Part shown: piece by piece, positions 48,311-56,708 of the stretch
Layout: the number at the start of each line of letters is the position of its first letter
Numbering within the stretch: position 1 is the first letter of the stretch
Source of the DNA: Bacteroides zoogleoformans
GTDB lineage: Bacteria > Bacteroidota > Bacteroidia > Bacteroidales > Bacteroidaceae
Direction of reading: 5' to 3'
DNA: 64,000 bases
NCBI RefSeq assembly: GCF_002998435.1
Contig: NZ_CP027231.1
Location: forward strand, 558,001-622,000
Made by a program: the position numbers and the translations under genes
Notes under the pieces: generated by a model
Seen by the model: the letters and a program-made list of their open reading frames with translations, nothing else
Told to the model about the DNA's origin: nothing
The model's database searches: none

Positions 48311-48955
48311 ATGGCAGAATATGACATGCAGGAACTCACCCTGCCCGGCAAAGACGGCAAGCGCATCTTTTATCCCAAGATGCAACTGTACGGACAGAAA
48401 GATTTGGACGACATTGCGGAGAACATCGCAAGGGGCACCACCTTCTCGCAAGGAGAAATCAAGGGACTGGTGCAGGCCGTCACCGAAGAGATTGCCCACA
48501 GGATGGGCGAAGGATATTCGGTGAAGATTAAAGGATTGGGCGTATTCACCCCGGCACTGGGCCTGCGCAAAGGCAAAGAACCGGAAAGCGACGAAGAAGG
48601 AAAGCGAAAGCGAAACGCGGCAAGCATCCGCCTGAAGGACATACACTTCAAGGCCGACAAAGAGTTTGTGTACGAAGCGGGAAGATACTGCAACCTGCAA
48701 CGCTCCAGCTCCAAGAAATGCCGGCGCTCCTCGCAACTCTTCACCCCGCAGGAGAGGCTGGCAATGGCCAAGGCATACATCGGCAGGAACCTCATCATCA
48801 GCGTCGCGGAATACTGCGCACTGACGGGACTGCTGAAAACCGCCGCGGCCAAAGAGCTGAAGCTGTGGGCTTCGGACCCCGAAACGGGCATCGACAGCAA
48901 AGGACGGGGCACGCACAAGGTCTATGTGCTGCGCCGGGAGGAGGCCGACGTGTAA
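48311..48955 (+). CDS. HU-like (HU-HIG) DNA-binding protein
   Basis: Bacteroidetes-type histone-like protein of 214 residues. The N-terminal two thirds follow the HU fold (MQLYGQKDLDDIAENIARGT, GEIKGLVQAVTEEIAHRMGE, YSVKIKGLGVFTPALGLRKG), with a basic arm (EEGKRKRNAASIRLKDIHFK). The C-terminal part (FTPQERLAMAKAYIGRNLII onwards, about 140-210) resembles a small helical DNA-binding add-on. Probably bends or coats DNA, or serves in recombination. Its 3' end, with the stop codon, is partly duplicated 69 bases downstream. Confidence 0.82.
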   Translation: MAEYDMQELTLPGKDGKRIFYPKMQLYGQKDLDDIAENIARGTTFSQGEIKGLVQAVTEEIAHRMGEGYSVKIKGLGVFTPALGLRKGKEPESDEEGKRKRNAASIRLKDIHFKADKEFVYEAGRYCNLQRSSSKKCRRSSQLFTPQERLAMAKAYIGRNLIISVAEYCALTGLLKTAAAKELKLWASDPETGIDSKGRGTHKVYVLRREEADV

Positions 48956-49049
48956 GAGGCCGTGTGCTTCATCGGATATTGCACAACTTACTCTCTCTCA
49001 CCTCGAACGGACGCCGGCGTGTAAGAGGCCGTGTGCTTCATCGGATATT
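48949..49049 (+). repeat. 32-bp direct repeat spanning the HU-like stop codon
   Basis: Copies at 48949-48980 and 49018-49049 are identical; the first includes the TAA stop of the HU-like gene. The sequence just before each copy (GAGGCCGA / GACGCCGG) is also similar. Confidence 0.92.
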
Positions 49050-49087
49050 TTTATGCACGAGAAGCACAACCGCACCGCATTATTCCG

Positions 49088-49095
49088 TATTTTTG
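49088..49095 (+). promoter_or_regulatory. -7 box for map
   Basis: TATTTTTG, 32 bases upstream of the map ATG. Confidence 0.5.
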
Positions 49096-49126
49096 CGCAT
49101 CAATTTATTAAGAAAGAAGAAAAAGT

Positions 49127-49981
49127 ATGAAGAAGGTTATGAAAGGAGTACGGTTTACTCCCAAAAACTATTCCGACGAGGTAGAAGCCCGGATTCAACA
49201 CTATAAGAGGGAAGGATGCAAGCTGCCGTCGCGACACCTGTTGCGCACGGAAGAGCAACTGGCCGGCATACGCGAAAGCGCCAAGATAAACACGGCACTG
49301 CTGGATTATATCTCGGCCAACATACGCGAAGGCATGTCCACCGCCGAGATAGACCACATGGTGTACTGCTTCACCACCGACCACGACGCCATCCCTGCCC
49401 CTTTCCTCTACGAGGGTTTCCCGAAAAGCGTGTGCACAAGCATCAACGATGTGGTGTGCCACGGCATACCCCGCACCAAGGAGTTTCTGCGCAGCGGCGA
49501 CATCGTGAATGTGGATGTTTCGACCATTTATAAAGGCTACTTCTCCGATGCCTCGCGCATGTATATGATTGGAGAGGTAGAGCCCGAAAAGCGGCGTCTG
49601 GTGCAGGTGACGAAAGAGTGCCGCGACATCGGTGTGCGGGCAGCCCGCCCCTGGGCACGCCTCGGCGATATAGGCGCGGCCATTCAGGAACATGCCGAGA
49701 AGAACGGCTACAGCGTGGTGCGCGACCTTTGCGGACACGGCGTGGGAATCAAATTCCACGAGGAACCGGACGTGGAGCACTTCGGCAAACGCGGCACGGG
49801 CATGCTGATAGTGCCGGGCATGACGTTCACCATCGAACCGATGATTAATATGGGAAGCCATGAGGTGTTCATTGACCAGGCAGACGGCTGGACCGTATGC
49901 ACGGACGACGGACTGCCCTCGGCACAATGGGAAAGCATGATATTGATTACGGAAGACGGAAACGAGATATTGACCGAATAG
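49127..49981 (+). CDS. map: Methionine aminopeptidase, type I, with N-terminal extension
   Basis: Removes the initiator methionine from new proteins with a two-metal centre. Ligands and catalytic residues are visible: His112 (VVCHGIP), Asp130 (NVDVS), Asp141 (YFSDAS), His204 (CGHGVG), His211, Glu237 (TIEPM) and Glu269 (AQWESM). About 37 residues precede the catalytic core (LPSRHLLRTEEQLAGIRESA), longer than in the E. coli enzyme. The rmuC gene follows after 38 bases. Confidence 0.94.
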   Translation: MKKVMKGVRFTPKNYSDEVEARIQHYKREGCKLPSRHLLRTEEQLAGIRESAKINTALLDYISANIREGMSTAEIDHMVYCFTTDHDAIPAPFLYEGFPKSVCTSINDVVCHGIPRTKEFLRSGDIVNVDVSTIYKGYFSDASRMYMIGEVEPEKRRLVQVTKECRDIGVRAARPWARLGDIGAAIQEHAEKNGYSVVRDLCGHGVGIKFHEEPDVEHFGKRGTGMLIVPGMTFTIEPMINMGSHEVFIDQADGWTVCTDDGLPSAQWESMILITEDGNEILTE

Positions 49982-50019
49982 AGACTTTTTTTTAAAGATT
50001 CACCCTAACAAACAGCGAC

Positions 50020-51396
50020 ATGGATGCAATAGTTCTCATCACGGGCATCGGCACCGGCTTTGTCATCGGCTATCTGCTTGCCGCACGCAGAGTAGATGCC
50101 ATACGGGCCGAAATAGGCGGAAAAGAGAAAGAAATGGAGCTGCTGAAACAGCAGCAAGAGAAGGAAACGGAACTGCTGAAGCAACAGCAGGAGAAAGCCA
50201 TAGAACTGCTGAAGCAGCAACAGGAGAAGGAAACGGAACTGCTGAGGCAACAACAGGAGAAAGCCATAGAACTGCTGAAGCTGCAGCAGGAAAAGGAAAT
50301 AAATGTGCTGAAGCAGCGGCAAGAAGAGGCTGAGGCGCTGCACAAGCGCATGAGCGTTGAATTCGAGAATCTCTCCAACCGCATCTTCCAAGACAGGGCC
50401 GAAGACTTCAAGAAGCTGAACGCCGAGCACCTTGGCAACTTGTTGCGCCCTCTCGGAGAGAATCTGAAAGACTTCCGCGAGAAAGTAGAGCAGGTCTACG
50501 ACAACGAATCAAAAGAGCGTTTCTCGCTCGGCGAGCGTATCAAGGAATTGGTGGGGTTGAATAATCGCCTCAGCGAAGAAGCCAACAACCTGACCCGTGC
50601 CTTGAAAGGCGACTCGAAAGTGCAGGGCAATTGGGGGGAGATGATTCTGGAACGCTTGCTGCAAGCCTCCGGCTTGATTGAAGGGGAACATTATACGCGC
50701 CAGGAATATCTGAAGGACGAGCACGGCAATGTCATCTCCAACGAAGAGAGCGGCCGGAAGATGCAACCGGACATCATCGTGAAGTATCCCGACGACAGGG
50801 AAATGATTATAGACTCCAAAGTCTCACTTGTCTCCTATACCGCCTATACCGCCGCCGAGAGCAAGGAAGAGCAGGCCCGCCTGCTGAAGGCGCATCTGCA
50901 ATCTGTCCGTACGCACATAGACGAGCTGAGCCGGAAGGATTATTCGCGCTACAACATCAAATCGCCGGACTTCGTGATGATGTTCATCCCTACCGAGGGG
51001 GCTTATCTGCTTGCCGTCCAGGCCGACGCCACTCTTTGGGAGTATGCTTACGGTAAAAAGGTGGTGTTGATAAGCCCCACCAACCTCATCAGTGCCCTGC
51101 GCCTTTCGCTGGACCTCTGGAAGAAAGAAAATCAGGTGAAGAATGTACAGGCCATCATCAAACGCGGCACGGCCCTCTACGAAAAGATAGCCGGCTTCAC
51201 CGATACTTTCCTGGCCGTGGGCGACAGGCTTGCCGGCATGCAAAAAGATTATGAACGTGCCTTCAACCAACTGTCCGACGGCAACGGAAGCATTGTGCGC
51301 CAGGCGGAAATGCTGAAAAGCATGAGCCTTACGCCGAAAAAGAGTATCTCGCCCAAACTCCTGCCCAAAGATAAAGAGGGGGAAGAAACGGAATAG
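50020..51396 (+). CDS. rmuC: RmuC-family DNA recombination protein
   Basis: Membrane-anchored protein thought to limit inversion recombination; contains a nuclease-like core. N-terminal membrane helix ([20 protein letters not shown]), a coiled coil made of six 11-residue repeats (residues 40-105), then the RmuC domain ([75 protein letters not shown]). 458 residues. The 3' end and stop codon are partly duplicated downstream. Confidence 0.92.
   Translation: MDAIVLITGIGTGFVIGYLLAARRVDAIRAEIGGKEKEMELLKQQQEKETELLKQQQEKAIELLKQQQEKETELLRQQQEKAIELLKLQQEKEINVLKQRQEEAEALHKRMSVEFENLSNRIFQDRAEDFKKLNAEHLGNLLRPLGENLKDFREKVEQVYDNESKERFSLGERIKELVGLNNRLSEEANNLTRALKGDSKVQGNWGEMILERLLQASGLIEGEHYTRQEYLKDEHGNVISNEESGRKMQPDIIVKYPDDREMIIDSKVSLVSYTAYTAAESKEEQARLLKAHLQSVRTHIDELSRKDYSRYNIKSPDFVMMFIPTEGAYLLAVQADATLWEYAYGKKVVLISPTNLISALRLSLDLWKKENQVKNVQAIIKRGTALYEKIAGFTDTFLAVGDRLAGMQKDYERAFNQLSDGNGSIVRQAEMLKSMSLTPKKSISPKLLPKDKEGEETE
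50137..50334 (+). repeat. 33-bp coding tandem repeat in rmuC
   Basis: Six 11-residue units of the form [11 protein letters not shown], with the last pair alternating ET and AI, so the DNA period is 33 bp with a 66-bp higher order. Later units diverge. An 11-residue period favours a hendecad (nearly straight) coiled coil. Confidence 0.93.
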
Positions 51397-51499
51397 GGGC
51401 GGCCAGACGGAACTGACCCTTATTCTCACGTCAGATTGGAAGTGCGGTTAGAGGATGAAACGGTGAATAGGCGGCCAAACCGAACTGACCCTTATTCTC
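51391..51499 (+). repeat. Direct repeat spanning the rmuC stop codon
   Basis: Copy one at 51391-51427 begins GAATAGGGGCGGCC and contains the rmuC TAG; copy two at 51465-51499 begins GAATAGGCGGCC. Both end in GAACTGACCCTTATTCTC. They differ by a 2-base indel and a few substitutions. Confidence 0.88.
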
Positions 51500-51752
51500 T
51501 CTTTCCGGAGTGATAGAGATTGGGAAAAGAGGGAAAGAGGAAAAGAGGGAAAGAGTGTTTTGATTTTCTTTTTTAAGTTTTATCGGCACTTGCCGGGTTT
51601 ATTTTCGGTCTTTTTGCCTGTTTTCCTTCGCCGCATAACCTCGCTATGCCTTGAGAAAAACAGGCAAAATCTTCAAGCAACGTCTCTCGGAAAGAGGTTG
51701 AAACAGAATCAAAACAGTCCCTAAAGGGTGCCGGGGAATCTCTGCCTCGGGA
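51500..51752. other. Non-coding spacer between rmuC and nhaA
   Basis: The full gap from 51397 is 356 bases. After the direct repeats it has a purine-rich stretch (51510-51555), an AT-rich segment, and the long hairpin at 51612-51669. No gene is supported. Confidence 0.6.
51612..51669. terminator. Long bipartite hairpin between convergent rmuC and nhaA
   Basis: Outer 13-bp stem TTTTGCCTGTTTT (51612-51624) / AAAACAGGCAAAA (51657-51669); the inner loop holds a 5-bp stem GCATA / TATGC. T-rich on both strands, so it may end both transcripts; it may also be a dispersed Bacteroides intergenic element. Confidence 0.6.
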
Positions 51753-53069
51753 TTATGCCTCTTTCTTGGGCAATACGCTGTTCAAGACAATATAGCCAAG
51801 CAAACCGGCGACTATCGTGCCCGAGAGCACTCCGAACTTCGCCTGATTCAACAGTTCCGGATGAGCGCCGGCAAAGGAAAGATTGGCCACAAACAAAGAC
51901 ACCGTAAAACCAATGCCTCCCAACAAGGATACGCCGGCAATGTTCTTCCAGTTCATGCCCGAAGGCATGGGTGCCAATCTGCTTTTTATGGCCATCCATG
52001 TGAAGAGGTAGATGCCGATGAATTTCCCGAAAAGCAATCCTACGGCCACGGCTATGCTGACGTCGCCCATCACATTGCCACCGCCTCCAAGCACTACACC
52101 GGCATTGGCAAAGGCAAACAACGGGAGGATGACGAAATTCACCACTCCATGCAGGTTGTCTTCCAATGACTGCAACGGACTGATGACGAAATCCGAAGCA
52201 CGCTCCACGCGCTTCAGTTTGGCAATCTGTTCATTGTCCAGCACAATATCGTCTGAATGAGAGACCGGGAAACTGTTTATGACGGCACGGATGTGTTTGA
52301 TGTATCGTCCCGCATCCAGGCGCGGACGTGCCGGTATCACAAATGCCAATATCACACCAGAAATAGTGCTGTGGATGCCCGACTGAAGGAACATGTACCA
52401 GATGACAATTCCTCCCGAGAGGTAGAAAAGCTTTTGCGTCATTCCCCGTTTGCCCAAATAGTAGAGAATAGCGTAGAGCACTGCCGCTATCAACAAATAC
52501 CCATATGCCACATTCGAACTATAAAACAAAGCTATCACCAGAATGCCTCCGATATCGTCGACTACGGCGAAGGCTGTCAGAAACACCTTCAGACTCAAAG
52601 GTACCCGCTTGCCCAGCAGACTGAGTACTCCCAACGAAAAAGCGATGTCGGTGGCCATCGGTATGGCCATGCCGCGCGCATCGGGTGTGCCTTGCACTAC
52701 CAACAAAGAGTAAAACACTACCGGCAATATCATTCCTCCGCAAGCCGCAATGAAAGGAAGCGCCGCCTTGCGGAAAGAGGACAACTCGCCTACCAGCAGC
52801 TCGCGTTTTATCTCCAGCCCTACGGACAAAAAGAAAATGGTCATCAGGCAGTCGTTGACAAACTCAAGCATCGTGAGCGGATGTCCTCCGTGTGAAAACA
52901 GGTTGAAGCCTCCGATGCGGAGATGCAATTCTTGCGACAAAAAGTCTTGATACACCGGCGACATCGGCGAATTGGCCACACAGGCCGCTATTATTGCCAC
53001 TACGAACAACAGAATACTTGCCCAGACATTGAGCGACAACCGACTTTTGATGGAAAAATGCTTTTTCAT
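51753..53069 (-). CDS. nhaA: Na+/H+ antiporter NhaA
   Basis: Exchanges external protons for internal sodium, for pH and salt homeostasis. About twelve membrane helices; the paired aspartates are in VVDDIGGILVIALFY, with the conserved MATDIAFSLGVLSLLGKRVP block just before. The ATG at 53069 gives 438 residues (MKKHFSIKSRLS); the open frame to 53132 overlaps the lepA terminator and is unlikely. Confidence 0.95.
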   Translation of the reverse strand: MKKHFSIKSRLSLNVWASILLFVVAIIAACVANSPMSPVYQDFLSQELHLRIGGFNLFSHGGHPLTMLEFVNDCLMTIFFLSVGLEIKRELLVGELSSFRKAALPFIAACGGMILPVVFYSLLVVQGTPDARGMAIPMATDIAFSLGVLSLLGKRVPLSLKVFLTAFAVVDDIGGILVIALFYSSNVAYGYLLIAAVLYAILYYLGKRGMTQKLFYLSGGIVIWYMFLQSGIHSTISGVILAFVIPARPRLDAGRYIKHIRAVINSFPVSHSDDIVLDNEQIAKLKRVERASDFVISPLQSLEDNLHGVVNFVILPLFAFANAGVVLGGGGNVMGDVSIAVAVGLLFGKFIGIYLFTWMAIKSRLAPMPSGMNWKNIAGVSLLGGIGFTVSLFVANLSFAGAHPELLNQAKFGVLSGTIVAGLLGYIVLNSVLPKKEA

Positions 53070-53100
53070 ATTGATCAGATTTTGGAATCGTTTTCGGAAA

Positions 53101-53127
53101 GGAGAATGCCGGAACGGTGCATTCTCC
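53101..53127 (-). terminator. Hairpin terminator after lepA
   Basis: 9-bp stem GGAGAATGC / GCATTCTCC with a 9-base loop, 15 bases past the lepA stop; followed by a short TTT on the minus strand. It precedes nhaA on the same strand. Confidence 0.65.
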
Positions 53128-53141
53128 CTCAAAAGATTTTA

Positions 53142-54923
53142 TTAATCCAGCTTCAGCACTGCAAGGAAAGCCTTCTGAGGTACTTCTACATTGCCAATCT
53201 GCTTCATTCTTTTTTTGCCTCTTTTCTGTTTCTCGAGCAACTTGCGCTTACGGCTCACATCTCCGCCATAACACTTTGCCGTCACATCCTTACGCACCGC
53301 CTTAATCGTTTCGCGGGAGATAATCTTAGCGCCGATAGCTGCTTGAATGGCCACATCAAACTGTTGGCGGGGAATCAAATCTTTCAGTTTCTCGCACATC
53401 CGGCGCCCCAATTCATAGGCGTTGTCAAAATGTGTCAGAGTGGAAAGAGCATCCACCGGCTCGCCGTTCAGCAAGATATCCAGCTTCACTAATTTGGAAG
53501 GGCGAAAGCCATTGGGATGATAATCGAAAGAGGCATACCCCTTGGATATGCTCTTCAGCTTGTCATAAAAATCGATGACTATCTCGCCAAGCGGCATGTC
53601 ATAATAGATTTCCACCCGATTGCCCGAAATGTATTCCTGCTTCACCAATTCGCCGCGTTTGCCCAGGCAAAGGGTCATGATAGGACCGATATAATCGGTA
53701 GCGGTAATCACCGAGGCGCGGATATAGGGTTCTTCGATATGATCGATCAGTGTCGGTTCGGGCATGCTGCCGGGATTATGCACCTCGGTCATGTTGCCTT
53801 GCTTGTCGTAGATATTATAAGAGACATTGGGCACTGTTGTGATGACATTCATATCGAACTCGCGATCGAGACGCTCCTGCACAATCTCCATGTGGAGCAA
53901 ACCGAGAAAACCGCAGCGAAAACCAAAGCCCAAAGCCAACGAAGATTCCGGCTGGAAAGTCAGCGAAGCGTCGTTCAGCTGCAACTTCTCCAACGAAGAA
54001 CGCAAATCTTCAAAATCTTCGGCCTCAATGGGATATACGCCTGCGAAGACCATCGGCTTCACTTCTTCAAAACCGGCAATGGCTTCTTTGCAGGGACGTA
54101 TGACGTGCGTGATGGTATCACCCACTTTCACTTCTTTGGAGGTTTTGATGCCTGAGATGATATAGCCCACGTCACCGGTACGCAGTTCGGAACGCGGAAG
54201 CATATCCATTTTGAGCACACCGATTTCATCTGCATCATACTCCTTGCCGGTATTGAAGAACTTCACCTTATCTCCTTTACGGATTACGCCGTTCACTATC
54301 TTGAAATAAGCAATGATGCCACGGAAAGAATTGAATACGGAATCGAAAATCAAAGCCTGAAGCGGGGCTTCTTCACTGCCTTTCGGATGAGGAATGCGTT
54401 CAATGACGGCAGCAAGGATTTCTTCCATGCCCATGCCCGTCTTGCCGGAAGCACGAATGATTTCTTCACGCTTGCAGCCCAGCAACTCTACGATTTCATC
54501 TTCCACCTCTTCGGGCATGGCACTCGGCATGTCGCATTTATTGATGACCGGAATAATCTCCAAATCATGTTCAATGGCCATATAAAGATTGGAAATTGTC
54601 TGGGCCTGCACGCCCTGCGAAGCATCTACAATGAGCAACGCGCCTTCGCAAGCGGCAATGGAACGCGATACTTCATACGAGAAATCCACGTGCCCCGGAG
54701 TATCAATCAGATTCAGGATATATTTCTCGCCTTTATACGTATATTCCATCTGTATGGCATGGCTTTTAATGGTAATGCCTCTCTCTTTCTCGAGATCCAT
54801 GTCATCCAGCATCTGTCCGTTAGTCACTTGTATGGTGTCGGTGAACTCCAGCAGACGGTCTGCCAGTGTAGATTTACCATGGTCGATATGGGCGATAATG
54901 CAGAAATTGCGTATATTATTCAT
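53142..54923 (-). CDS. lepA: Elongation factor 4 (LepA), ribosome back-translocase-type GTPase
   Basis: Translational GTPase that binds ribosomes and affects initiation or translocation under stress. G1 is [13 protein letters not shown], with [14 protein letters not shown] and NKCDMP downstream; the C-terminal LepA-specific domain ends [20 protein letters not shown]. The ATG at 54923 ([14 protein letters not shown]) gives 593 residues, the usual length; the frame has another ATG at 54932. Confidence 0.96.
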   Translation of the reverse strand: MNNIRNFCIIAHIDHGKSTLADRLLEFTDTIQVTNGQMLDDMDLEKERGITIKSHAIQMEYTYKGEKYILNLIDTPGHVDFSYEVSRSIAACEGALLIVDASQGVQAQTISNLYMAIEHDLEIIPVINKCDMPSAMPEEVEDEIVELLGCKREEIIRASGKTGMGMEEILAAVIERIPHPKGSEEAPLQALIFDSVFNSFRGIIAYFKIVNGVIRKGDKVKFFNTGKEYDADEIGVLKMDMLPRSELRTGDVGYIISGIKTSKEVKVGDTITHVIRPCKEAIAGFEEVKPMVFAGVYPIEAEDFEDLRSSLEKLQLNDASLTFQPESSLALGFGFRCGFLGLLHMEIVQERLDREFDMNVITTVPNVSYNIYDKQGNMTEVHNPGSMPEPTLIDHIEEPYIRASVITATDYIGPIMTLCLGKRGELVKQEYISGNRVEIYYDMPLGEIVIDFYDKLKSISKGYASFDYHPNGFRPSKLVKLDILLNGEPVDALSTLTHFDNAYELGRRMCEKLKDLIPRQQFDVAIQAAIGAKIISRETIKAVRKDVTAKCYGGDVSRKRKLLEKQKRGKKRMKQIGNVEVPQKAFLAVLKLD

Positions 54924-54952
54924 TGTCAACAACTATCTATTTATTCGGTGCG

Positions 54953-54960
54953 CAAAGATA
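54953..54960 (-). promoter_or_regulatory. -7 box for lepA
   Basis: TATCTTTG on the minus strand, 30 bases ahead of the ATG. Confidence 0.55.
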
Positions 54961-54979
54961 ATGAAAACGGGGCAAATAA

Positions 54980-55022
54980 AAAAGATGCGTTGACAACATA
55001 TACATGCCTCAACGCATCTTTT
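54980..55022 (-). terminator. Hairpin terminator after the winged-helix gene
   Basis: 14-bp stem AAAAGATGCGTTGA / TCAACGCATCTTTT with a 15-base loop, 25 bases past the stop; the arms supply T-tracts in both directions. Confidence 0.85.
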
Positions 55023-55046
55023 TATAGCCAGTTAATCAACCTCCGC

Positions 55047-55247
55047 TTAGTTCAGCTTCACAAACAATTCGCCTTCCACTTCAGAGGTAGCGACCTTGTC
55101 TTCTCTCAATAACCAACCCAAACCGAGGAAGAAATCCTTATCAACCAGTTTGGTTACTTTCTTGATTTGCTTGTGTGTCAAGCCATCTGTGCCATTCAAT
55201 GCTGTCCAAATCTGTCCTGCAACATTTCCAGCTTTTTCTTTTAACAT
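55047..55247 (-). CDS. Small winged helix-turn-helix protein (DUF2582-like)
   Basis: A 66-residue protein, MLKEKAGNVAGQIWTALNG at the N-terminus, a helix-turn-helix region (LTHKQIKKVTKLVDKDFFLG) and a beta-wing (VATSEVEGELFVKL). Similar small proteins are widespread in Bacteroides and are labelled winged-helix; DNA binding has not been shown to my knowledge. Monocistronic, with its own promoter and terminator. Confidence 0.82.
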   Translation of the reverse strand: MLKEKAGNVAGQIWTALNGTDGLTHKQIKKVTKLVDKDFFLGLGWLLREDKVATSEVEGELFVKLN

Positions 55248-55318
55248 TTTTCTTTGCTTTTAGTTAAACGTTATCCTCATCTCTGTTAACAAAGATGCAG
55301 GTGTTTCTTATATCGCTG

Positions 55319-55326
55319 CAAAGATA
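55319..55326 (-). promoter_or_regulatory. -7 box for the winged-helix gene
   Basis: TATCTTTG on the minus strand, 72 bases ahead of the ATG. Confidence 0.5.
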
Positions 55327-55401
55327 GACAATAAATGTGTTATAGAACACATTTGTAAGCATATTTTTTTATATAAAGAGGCTGAAAGTTACGTTTCATT
55401 A

Positions 55402-55869
55402 CTATTGATGCGCTTTTTCCATATATTCAACCCAGATTCGGGCAGCTTCTTCTACCATCTTTGCACAGGGACGCTTGGCGTAATATTCTTCTGTGCGCAC
55501 TTCGGGAATAGGCGATCTTTCCGTCTTTCTAAGTTTCAGTAATTCTGCACAAATCACAGAACCATTACGTTTCTCAAATTCTTGGGCCAGTTCCTGCACC
55601 AAAGCATAATTTGCCGCCTTACCTTCGCGGTCTCCGCCATTCACAGTTCCTTTTTCCAATCCGGCCAACAAGAACATGCCGCATGCGGCGCCGCACGTCT
55701 GACGCATACGGCCGATTCCTCCCCCGAAAGACGCCGACATGCGCAGCGCTTGTTCCGCAGTAAATCCATACATGTCGGCAAAAGCCGCCACCACCGACTG
55801 AGAACAATTGTACCCATCCATGAAAAGCCCGACAGCCTTTTTTATCCTATCCCTCATCTCCATAATCAT
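55402..55869 (-). CDS. C_GCAxxG_C_C family (split-Soret-like) protein
   Basis: A 155-residue protein with the family's spaced cysteines: C22 (YNCSQSV), C59 and C63 (TCGAACGMFLLAG), C107 (VICAELL) and C135 (RPCAKMV). The pattern suggests redox or metal/cluster binding, but no activity is established. The chosen ATG at 55869 overlaps the TGA of xth by four bases (ATGA), implying translational coupling; ATGs at 55863 and 55857 are alternatives. Confidence 0.85.
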   Translation of the reverse strand: MIMEMRDRIKKAVGLFMDGYNCSQSVVAAFADMYGFTAEQALRMSASFGGGIGRMRQTCGAACGMFLLAGLEKGTVNGGDREGKAANYALVQELAQEFEKRNGSVICAELLKLRKTERSPIPEVRTEEYYAKRPCAKMVEEAARIWVEYMEKAHQ

Positions 55870-56630
55870 TCTGCTATTTCCAGCAACATCGGGCAGTGAT
55901 CGGAATGAACGGCATCGCCCAATATCCTGGCTTCTCTCAGCATCGGACGCACCGGTTCGTTTACCATACAATAATCTATACGCCAACCTTTATTCTTGGC
56001 GCGAGAGTTGAAACGATAACTCCACCATGTATATTCCTGCTTATCGGGATGAAGAAACCGGAAACTGTCGACGAAACCGGCTTCGAGGAAACGTGTCATC
56101 CACTCCCGCTCTTCGGGCAGGAAGCCGCTATTGGAGGCATTGCGCACAGGGTCGTGAATGTCTATAGCCTCATGACATATGTTATAATCGCCGCAAAGAA
56201 TCAGTTTAGGGCGGGTACGCTCGAGTTCGAGCACATATTCCTGAAATTTTTCCAGCCAAATCATCTTAAACGCTTGGCGTTCGTCGCCGCTGGTGCCGGA
56301 AGGATGATAAACGCTTACAATGGAGAGGTCTCCATAATCGGCACGAATAAAACGGCCCTCATTGTCATATGCTTCCATACCCATGCCGTATGCCACATGG
56401 TCCGGTTCTCGTTTACTCAAAATAGCGACTCCGCTATAGCCTTTCTTCTGTGCAGAATAGAGGTAATGCTTGTAGCCCAATGTATCCAACGCTTCCGCCG
56501 GATATTGTTCCGGTTGCAGTTTTGTTTCTTGCAAGCATAACACATCGGGGTGCTCTTGGCCTAACCAATCGGTAAATCCCTTTGCAACGGCAGCGCGCAA
56601 GCCGTTTACATTGTATGTGATAATTTTCAT
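55866..56630 (-). CDS. xth: Exodeoxyribonuclease III (AP endonuclease)
   Basis: Cuts DNA at abasic sites and removes 3' blocks in base-excision repair. Motifs: MKIITYNVNGLRAAVAKGF at the N-terminus, CLQETKL (catalytic Glu), YSGVAILS, LCGDYNICHEAIDIHDP and the C-terminal RIDYCMV and HSDHCPMLLEI with the catalytic Asp-His pair. 254 residues from ATG 56630; an ATG two codons upstream is possible. Confidence 0.95.
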   Translation of the reverse strand: MKIITYNVNGLRAAVAKGFTDWLGQEHPDVLCLQETKLQPEQYPAEALDTLGYKHYLYSAQKKGYSGVAILSKREPDHVAYGMGMEAYDNEGRFIRADYGDLSIVSVYHPSGTSGDERQAFKMIWLEKFQEYVLELERTRPKLILCGDYNICHEAIDIHDPVRNASNSGFLPEEREWMTRFLEAGFVDSFRFLHPDKQEYTWWSYRFNSRAKNKGWRIDYCMVNEPVRPMLREARILGDAVHSDHCPMLLEIAE

Positions 56631-56708
56631 ATTCAATCTTGTTTATATTTACAGACTTCACATTTACAGACATACGAATACAAAGAGTCTTCTTTCAAGG
56701 AATTGCAT

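Noticed and set aside
48179..48916. Minus-strand frames with repeated Tyr-Cys-Leu and Ile-Val-Tyr words
   Set aside because: They translate the AT-rich short repeats and the antisense of the HU-like gene; unit lengths vary and the frame is not maintained.
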